From positions 214,501-278,500 of the forward strand of contig NC_010510.1 in NCBI RefSeq assembly GCF_000019725.1: a stretch of DNA of 64,000 nt, in the 5' to 3' direction. Numbering within the stretch: the stretch's first letter is position 1; each line of letters opens with the position of its first letter. This document shows, piece after piece, positions 58,792-64,000 of this stretch. The notes below the pieces were generated by a model. The model worked only from the letters and a program-made list of their open reading frames with translations, was not told where the DNA came from and made no database searches. The stretch comes from Methylobacterium radiotolerans JCM 2831. Its GTDB lineage: Bacteria > Pseudomonadota > Alphaproteobacteria > Rhizobiales > Beijerinckiaceae. Position numbers and translations under genes: made by a program.

Positions 58792-58890
58792 GGCCCGCGT
58801 GCAGGACGGAGGCTCAGAGCCGTGAACGATCACCGCAGCGCGGTCCATGTCGGTCGCGGGCCGACGCCTGCGGCGAACGCACCGCGCCAT

Positions 58891-58910
58891 CTCTCCCGCA
58901 CGGGGGAGGG
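58891..58910. repeat. REP-like hairpin between the binding protein and livH
   Basis: CTCTCCCGCACGGGGGAGGG forms a stem similar to the CTCCC/GGGAG units at 27265 and 27337. It occupies the only sizeable spacer of the operon, as REP elements often do, and may stabilise the binding-protein message relative to the permease. Confidence 0.55.
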
Positions 58911-58982
58911 GGCCTGCGCCTCCTCCGGCGACGTCGCTGCCGCAAGCCGTGTTTCCCAGGAGACGTTGAGCGTGCGGACCGC

Positions 58983-59858
58983 ATGGACCTGATCCTGCAA
59001 CTCCTCTTCACCGGGATCGGCATCGGCTCCGTCTACGCCCTGGTGGCGCTCGGCTTCGTGCTGATCTTCCGCGCCACCAACGTGGTGAACTTCGCGCAGG
59101 GCGAGTTCTCGATGGTGGCGGCCTTCCTGATGGTGGTCTTCGCCGTCGACCTCCAGTGGCCCTACTGGCTCTCCCTCCTCCTGACCCTCGGCGGGATGGC
59201 GCTGCTCGGCGCCCTGTTCAATCTCGGCGTCTACTACCCGCTGCGCCACCGCAGCTACCTGCCGGTGATCATCTCGACCATCGGCGCCTCGATCTTCCTG
59301 GCGAACACGACGCTCGCCCTCTACGGGCCGCAACCGCAGGTGCTCCCGCCCGTCTTCGAGACCCAGGGCTTCCTGCTCGGGCCGGTCTTCCTCGACAGCC
59401 AGTACCTGCTGATCATCGCGGTGACGGCGGCCCTGGTCGCGTTCCAGTACTGGTTCTTCGAGCACACACTGGTCGGCAAGAAGCTGCAGGCGACGTCCCA
59501 GGACAAGGAGATGGCCGCTCTCCTCGGCATCCCGGTGGCCGGGATGATCATGCTGACCTTCGTGTACAGCGCGGTGCTCGGCGGCATCGCCGGCATCCTG
59601 GTGGCGCCGGTGCTGTTCGTGTCGATCCAGATGGGGGCCACGATCGCCCTCAAGGCCTTCGCGGCGACGATCATCGGCGGCTTCGGCGACGTCACCGGGG
59701 CGATCATCGGCGGCCTCGCGCTCGGCATCATCGAGACCTTCGGGGCTGCCTACATCTCGGTCCCCTACAAGGACGCCTTCGCGTTCCTGGTGCTGGTGGT
59801 CTTCCTGGTCGTGCGCCCGCAGGGCCTGTTCGGCGAGCGCGTGGCGGAGAAGGCATGA
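58983..59858 (+). CDS. livH: ABC transporter permease, LivH-type
   Basis: The start MDLILQLLFTGIGIGSVYAL at 58983 gives 291 residues with about eight membrane helices. ALGFVLIFRATNVVNFAQGE and the LivH signature IVLKAFAATIIGGFGDVTGA (here IALKAFAATIIGGFGDVTGA) identify the family. It pairs with the LivM half of the next protein to form the inner-membrane channel. Its stop overlaps the next start (ATGA), showing coupling. Confidence 0.92.
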   Translation: MDLILQLLFTGIGIGSVYALVALGFVLIFRATNVVNFAQGEFSMVAAFLMVVFAVDLQWPYWLSLLLTLGGMALLGALFNLGVYYPLRHRSYLPVIISTIGASIFLANTTLALYGPQPQVLPPVFETQGFLLGPVFLDSQYLLIIAVTAALVAFQYWFFEHTLVGKKLQATSQDKEMAALLGIPVAGMIMLTFVYSAVLGGIAGILVAPVLFVSIQMGATIALKAFAATIIGGFGDVTGAIIGGLALGIIETFGAAYISVPYKDAFAFLVLVVFLVVRPQGLFGERVAEKA

Positions 59859-61690
59859 GCGGTCGACCCTCCACCGGCGCCGGCCCGGCCGCGGCGAAGC
59901 CAGCGCCCGCGCCGCGCCGGCTGCCCCTGGGCAGCCTCGCCTACGCGGTCCTGGCCGCCGCCCTGGTGACGCTGGCCGCGACGACGCCGCTCAGCGGCTA
60001 CGCCCTCAACATCCTGATGCAGGCGGCGACCTACGCCATCGCGGTGATCGGGCTCACCGTGGTGCTCGGCCTGTGCGGGCAGATCAACCTGGCCCAGGCC
60101 GCCTTCTTCGGGATCGGTGCCTACGCTGTCGGGCTCGGCACGGTCGACGGCGGCCTCAACTTCTGGATCTGCCTGATCACCGGCCTCGGTCTCGCGGTCG
60201 TGCTGGGCGCCGCGCTCGGTGCCTCCACGCTGCGGCTCGGCGGCCACTACCTCGCCATGGTGACGATCTCGTTCCAGCAGATCCTGACGCTCGTGCTGAC
60301 CAACTGGATCCCGGTCACGCACGGGCCGGACGGCGTGCCGAACATCCGCCGCCCGGCCCTGTTCGCGGACGGGCAGAGCTACCTCGCCCTGTGCGTGCTC
60401 GTGCTGGCCGTCGTCGGCTGGCTCGTCTGGCACATGCCGCGGACCCGGCTCGGGCGCGCCATGCGGGCGGTGCGCGACAACGAGCTCGCGGCGGGCGTGT
60501 CGGGCATCGACATCTACCGCACCAAGGTCGCGGCCTTCGCCCTCGGGGCGCTGCTGGCGGGGCTCGGCGGCGGGCTGTTCGCCGGCAGCTTCACCTATAT
60601 CAGCCCGGACCAGTTCTCCTTCGCCGAGTCGATCGTCTTCCTGACGATGGCGCTGCTCGGCGGCGTCGGCTCGCCGGTGGGCGCCGTGATCGGCACCGCC
60701 CTGCTGATCCTGATCCCGGAATGGCTCCGCTTCCTCAAGGAGATCCCCGGGCTCTACCTCGCGATCTACGGGCTCGCGGTGATCCTGATCGTGGTGTTCA
60801 TGCCCGACGGGATCTGGGGCTTCCTCGGCGACCAGGTCCGGCGCCTGCGCCGGGCCCGCCCGGCCCCGCCGCCCGCCGCCGAGCTGACCCTGAGCCAGGG
60901 CGGGGCCTCCACGGCGCCGATGCTGGAGGTGTCGGACCTGTCCAAGCACTTCGGCGGCCTCAAGGCCGTGGACGCGGTGAGCTTCACGGTGGCGCGGGGC
61001 GGCATCCACGCGCTGATCGGCCCGAACGGCTCCGGCAAGACCACGACGCTGAACGTCCTGTCGGGCCTCTACAGCCCCACGGGCGGCACCGTGCGGCTGG
61101 CCGGGCAGGACGTCACGCGCCTGTCCCCGCACCGGCGGGCGGCGGCCGGGATCGGGCGCACCTTCCAGAACATCCGCCTGTTCCGCTCGATGAGCGCCCT
61201 GGAGAACGTCGTCATCGGCGCCGAGCGCCCCGACAACCCCTCGGGCGCGCGCGACCGGGCGGGCCTGGAGGCCCGCGCCCGGGCGGCGCTCGCCTTCGTG
61301 GGGCTGGAGGGGCGGGCGCTGGAGCCGATCTCCGGGTTCTCATACGGCCACCAGCGCCTGATCGAGATCGCGCGGGCGCTGGCCGGCAACCCCGTGCTCC
61401 TGCTCCTCGACGAGCCGGCCGCGGGGCTCAATTCCAGCGAGAAGAACGCCCTGACGGTGCTCCTGCGCCGGATGGCCGCCAAGGGCCTGACCATCCTGAT
61501 CATCGACCACGACATGACGCTGGTGAGCGACGTGGCGAGCCACATCACCGTGCTGAACTTCGGTCGCCGCATCGCCGACGGCGTCACGGCGACCGTGCTG
61601 CGCGAGCCGGCGGTGATCCAGGCCTATCTGGGCGAGGACGCCGCCGCCGGTCCGGCGGCGAGCCTCAAGACCGACCTCGCTCCGGCGTGA
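59855..61690 (+). CDS. Fused LivM permease - LivG ATPase of the ABC transporter
   Basis: The 611-residue protein begins MSGRPSTGAGPAAAKPAPAP. Residues about 25-340 are a LivM permease (GLCGQINLAQAAFFGIGAYA, GGHYLAMVTISFQQILTLVL). A linker (ARPAPPPAAELTLSQGGAST) leads to a LivG ATPase from about 360: Walker A GPNGSGKTTT, signature FSYGHQRLIEIARAL, Walker B LLLLDEPAAGLN and the IIDHDMTLV switch histidine. Fusion of these two subunits is known in many proteobacteria. It energises uptake of the LivK-type ligand. Confidence 0.92.
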   Translation: MSGRPSTGAGPAAAKPAPAPRRLPLGSLAYAVLAAALVTLAATTPLSGYALNILMQAATYAIAVIGLTVVLGLCGQINLAQAAFFGIGAYAVGLGTVDGGLNFWICLITGLGLAVVLGAALGASTLRLGGHYLAMVTISFQQILTLVLTNWIPVTHGPDGVPNIRRPALFADGQSYLALCVLVLAVVGWLVWHMPRTRLGRAMRAVRDNELAAGVSGIDIYRTKVAAFALGALLAGLGGGLFAGSFTYISPDQFSFAESIVFLTMALLGGVGSPVGAVIGTALLILIPEWLRFLKEIPGLYLAIYGLAVILIVVFMPDGIWGFLGDQVRRLRRARPAPPPAAELTLSQGGASTAPMLEVSDLSKHFGGLKAVDAVSFTVARGGIHALIGPNGSGKTTTLNVLSGLYSPTGGTVRLAGQDVTRLSPHRRAAAGIGRTFQNIRLFRSMSALENVVIGAERPDNPSGARDRAGLEARARAALAFVGLEGRALEPISGFSYGHQRLIEIARALAGNPVLLLLDEPAAGLNSSEKNALTVLLRRMAAKGLTILIIDHDMTLVSDVASHITVLNFGRRIADGVTATVLREPAVIQAYLGEDAAAGPAASLKTDLAPA

Positions 61691-61698
61691 CCCCCGCG

Positions 61699-62454
61699 AT
61701 GACGACGCCCGCCACGCCCCTGCTCGAGATCCGCGATCTCGTCGTCCGGTACGGGGAGATCGAGGCCGTGCGCGGCCTGTCCTTCTCAGTCGGCGCCGGG
61801 GAGGTGGTGACGCTGCTGGGTTCCAACGGCGCCGGCAAGTCGACGACCCTCAAGGCAATCTCCGGGCTGGTGCGGCCCGCCGCCGGCACGATCCTGCTGG
61901 AGGGGCGGCCGCTGGAGGGCCTGAAGCCCGAGACGATCGTGCGGCTCGGCGTCGCCCACGTCCCGGAAGGACGCCGGGTCTTCCCGGGGCTCACGGTGCG
62001 CGAGAACATCATGCTCGGGGCGTCCAACCGCTCCGGCCTCGGCAAGCGGGCGTTGCGCGACGAGGTCGAGGCGATGTTCGACCTCTTCCCGGACATCCGC
62101 CGGTTCGGCGACGCCCTGGGCTGGACGCTGTCGGGCGGCCAGCTCCAGATGGTGGCCCTCGCGCGCGGCCTGATGGCCAAGCCGCGGATCCTGCTGCTGG
62201 ATGAGCCCTCCCTCGGACTGGCTCCGGTGATCGTCCAGGCGGTGTTCGCGATCATCGCCGAGGTGCGCCGCCGCGGGACCACCGTGCTGCTGGTGGAGCA
62301 GAATGCCCGGATGGGGCTCTCGGTCGCCGATCGCGGCTACGTGCTGGAGACGGGCCGCCTCGTCCTGCAGGGCGCGCCCGACGCGTTGTGGGCCAACGAC
62401 GAGATCCGGTCGGCATATCTCGGCGGGCGGACGAGGCCCGAACTCGCGGTCTGA
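61699..62454 (+). CDS. livF: ABC transporter ATPase, LivF-type
   Basis: The ATG at 61699 is chosen; a GTG at 61687 overlapping the previous stop is an alternative that would add four codons. The 251-residue protein has Walker A GSNGAGKSTT, signature LSGGQLQMVALARGLMA, Walker B ILLLDEPSLGLAP and the switch VEQNARMGL. LivF-specific text is present (HVPEGRRVFPGLTVRENIML). It is the second ATPase of the transporter and ends the operon. Confidence 0.93.
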   Translation: MTTPATPLLEIRDLVVRYGEIEAVRGLSFSVGAGEVVTLLGSNGAGKSTTLKAISGLVRPAAGTILLEGRPLEGLKPETIVRLGVAHVPEGRRVFPGLTVRENIMLGASNRSGLGKRALRDEVEAMFDLFPDIRRFGDALGWTLSGGQLQMVALARGLMAKPRILLLDEPSLGLAPVIVQAVFAIIAEVRRRGTTVLLVEQNARMGLSVADRGYVLETGRLVLQGAPDALWANDEIRSAYLGGRTRPELAV

Positions 62455-62742
62455 CCGGACCGTGCCCCGGCGGCGGCCGCACTGCGCGCTGGACGGATGC
62501 GATGCCCGGCGCGGATCGTGCGACCGTCGCCGGACGGATCGGTGCCTTCGGCGGAGCGGTCCTGCAGACGTTGGCGGAGGCGCGTCCCGGCATCGTCGCC
62601 GATCTGCACGGCAAGGCCGCGCTGATCATCCGTGCCGTGACGAACCTCTGCTTCCGGACCTGCCAGCGACATCGCCGGCCGTTCCGTCATGATCGTCGGG
62701 ACCTCAGACCGCCGACGGTCCGGCGGCCCCGGCCAGGGGAGC

Positions 62743-63261
62743 CTATGCGCCCTGCGTGGCGGGAGCGCGCGCGGGCAACACCCAGCCCGGCCTGATGAAG
62801 TGGCAGGTATATCCGTCGGGACGCCGTTCCAGGTAGTCCTGATGCTCCGGCTCGGCCTCCCAGAACGGGCCGGCGGGCGACACTTCGGTCACGACCTTGC
62901 CGGGCCACAGGCCGGAGGCGTCGACGTCGGCGACGGTCTCTTCGGCCACGCGGCGCTGACCGTCGTCGGTGTAGAAGATGGCCGACCGATAGCTGAGGCC
63001 CCGGTCGTTGCCCTGGCGGTTCGGCGTCGTCGGGTCGTGGATCTGGAAGAAGAACTCCAGCATGCGCCGGAAGCTCGTCCGATCCGGGTCGTAGATGATC
63101 TCGATGGCCTCGGCGTGGGTGCCGTGGTTGCGGTAGGTCGCGTTGGGCACGTCGCCGCCCGTGTAGCCGACGCGGGTCGATATCACGCCCTCCTGCCGCC
63201 GGATGAGGTCCTGCATGCCCCAGAAGCAACCACCGGCTAGCACCGCCCTCTCGGTTCTCAT
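62743..63261 (-). CDS. msrA: Peptide methionine-(S)-sulfoxide reductase
   Basis: The 172-residue protein has the catalytic [18 protein letters not shown] (C12), [20 protein letters not shown], and [28 protein letters not shown]. These are the MsrA active-site and substrate-binding blocks. It repairs oxidised methionine in the cytoplasm using thioredoxin; no C-terminal recycling cysteine is evident other than the one in GYTCHF. The 288-base gap 62455-62742 between livF and this gene holds no recognised gene. Confidence 0.95.
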   Translation of the reverse strand: MRTERAVLAGGCFWGMQDLIRRQEGVISTRVGYTGGDVPNATYRNHGTHAEAIEIIYDPDRTSFRRMLEFFFQIHDPTTPNRQGNDRGLSYRSAIFYTDDGQRRVAEETVADVDASGLWPGKVVTEVSPAGPFWEAEPEHQDYLERRPDGYTCHFIRPGWVLPARAPATQGA

Positions 63262-63434
63262 CGTAGCTCCTCCTGAGCCGTTCCACTGACAGCGCAGATA
63301 TAGGGATCCCTCGGCCGCCGCATTCTGCGACGTCGTCGCCTGCCGTCGCGATCGCGGCAGCGAGCGCCGCGGGCATCGTCAGGGGACTGAGCGCGAGACG
63401 TCCGCGGCGAAGCGAACGTCCCCGGAGCGGCTTC

Positions 63435-63590
63435 TCAGCTCCGCACGAGCGGCTTGCTGGCCTTGAAGTTCTTCCGCGCCGGTTCGGCCTTGCGGGGATC
63501 CGGCTTGTCGGCGAGGAGGCGCTTCACGCGCTCGTTGAAGTCCTCGGGCGTGACGCCCTGGGCTTTGCCGGTCTTGAGTTCGCGTGCCAT
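63435..63590 (-). CDS. Small basic protein, 51 aa
   Basis: The ATG at 63590 has GCGGAGG upstream. The 51-residue product is MARELKTGKAQGVTPEDFNE, then RVKRLLADKPDPRKAEPARK, then NFKASKPLVRS. It is lysine/arginine-rich, with a short helix containing the phrase PEDFNERVKRLLA. No cysteine or membrane segment is seen. The ribosome site and codon use support a real gene. Function is unknown; nucleic-acid binding is conceivable. Confidence 0.6.
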   Translation of the reverse strand: MARELKTGKAQGVTPEDFNERVKRLLADKPDPRKAEPARKNFKASKPLVRS

Positions 63591-64000
63591 CTCGGCCTCC
63601 GCTTCGTGGCCCAGAGCACGGGATTGCGCGGAGGGATCGGACTCATATGGGGACTCGTCGGCCGCGGCGCCACCGACTTCGGGCCAGGATAGCCGTCCGC
63701 ACGCGATGGACCCGCGGGCCGAGATGGGATAGGGTCGCTGCGAGGTTGATGACCGGTTCGTAATAACGCTTCAGGACCCGGGGGCGGTACCCGGCGCCTC
63801 CACCAGAAGCATCCTGCCCCGGATACCGCGCGGGGACGAGGGCGAGCGTCCGGCGTTGCGGATCGCGCGCTGCCAGGGTGCTTCTGCTGGGGGTGAAACA
63901 GGTTCGACTGGGCGGTAAAGGGATCGCGAGTTCTGTCCTGCCTCGGCAGGGTAAGATGCGGCTTTCGGTAAGGACTCGACCGGTTCGGCGCGGGCAACCC
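63591..64000. other. Window end without recognisable gene
   Basis: About 410 bases. Open frames are low-complexity. A hairpin CCTGCC-TC-GGCAGG near 63940-63953 is visible but lacks a T-run. The start of a further gene may lie beyond the window. Confidence 0.4.

Noticed and set aside
62503..62700. Open frame MPGADRATVAGRIGAFGG between livF and msrA
   Set aside because: No recognisable family, no ribosome site, and it runs into Arg/Pro-rich sequence.
63940..63953. CCTGCC/GGCAGG hairpin near the window end as a terminator
   Set aside because: No T-run follows on either side and no gene ends nearby.
1..64000. Search for tRNA, rRNA, CRISPR arrays, integrases and insertion sequences
   Set aside because: No cloverleaf, regular direct-repeat array, transposase or integrase motif was recognised in any frame.

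Overview
The window is GC-rich chromosomal DNA of an alphaproteobacterium, most likely Methylobacterium/Methylorubrum or a close relative. This is inferred from protein style, operon types and REP-like GC-rich palindromes; no rRNA or marker gene is present to prove it. I found no tRNA, rRNA, CRISPR array or intact insertion sequence. Much of the accessory sequence is decayed: at least nine gene remnants can be read across frameshifts or deletions.

Layout. 0-10 kb: 3' part of a membrane patatin-like phospholipase, a zinc-ribbon protein, a degraded ArsR/BigR-like regulator beside a pmpAB (YeeE/YedE) sulfur-compound transporter pair, a metallophosphoesterase, a haloacid-dehalogenase-type hydrolase, a D-serine dehydratase/D-threonine aldolase-family enzyme with a divergent LysR regulator, and a broken L,D-transpeptidase gene. 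10-13.5 kb: an RpfF-type DSF synthase convergent with a membrane PAS-GGDEF-EAL protein. 14-21.9 kb: a 3-sulfolactate catabolic cluster (suyA-suyB-dctA-slcC-comC-gntR), followed by remnants of sorAB sulfite dehydrogenase and preceded by a divergent TauE/SafE-type exporter. 21.9-30.8 kb: a minus-strand operon with a TauA/SsuA-like binding protein, a four-subunit succinate dehydrogenase/fumarate reductase-like complex, a two-subunit class I fumarase/tartrate dehydratase, a TPP enzyme and a second TauA-like binding protein. 31-48 kb: two RND efflux systems, a DUF2254 remnant, CDP-diacylglycerol pyrophosphatase, an IlvD/Edd dehydratase, a MATE transporter, a thioesterase and a TetR regulator. 48-55.5 kb: truncated hemoglobin, RNase HI, a low-GC Fe(II)/2-oxoglutarate oxygenase and several pseudogenes. 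55.8-63.6 kb: lactate dehydrogenase, a branched-chain-amino-acid-type ABC transporter (livK-H-MG-F), msrA and a 51-residue protein.

How the genes work together. SlcC and ComC interconvert sulfolactate stereoisomers through sulfopyruvate, SuyAB splits (R)-sulfolactate into pyruvate and sulfite, and the TauE-like protein can export sulfite. The usual sulfite oxidation partner (SorAB) survives here only as fragments. The most interesting signal is a 12-bp palindrome of form TCWTATATAWGA. It occurs upstream of suyA, upstream of the TauE-like gene and upstream of the SDH/fumarase/TPP operon. This suggests that one regulator, probably the GntR/UTRA protein in the cluster, controls all three units, and that the second operon may feed the sulfolactate pathway from an undescribed C4 (possibly sulfonated) acid. 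The flavoprotein of that operon lacks the histidine that normally anchors FAD covalently.
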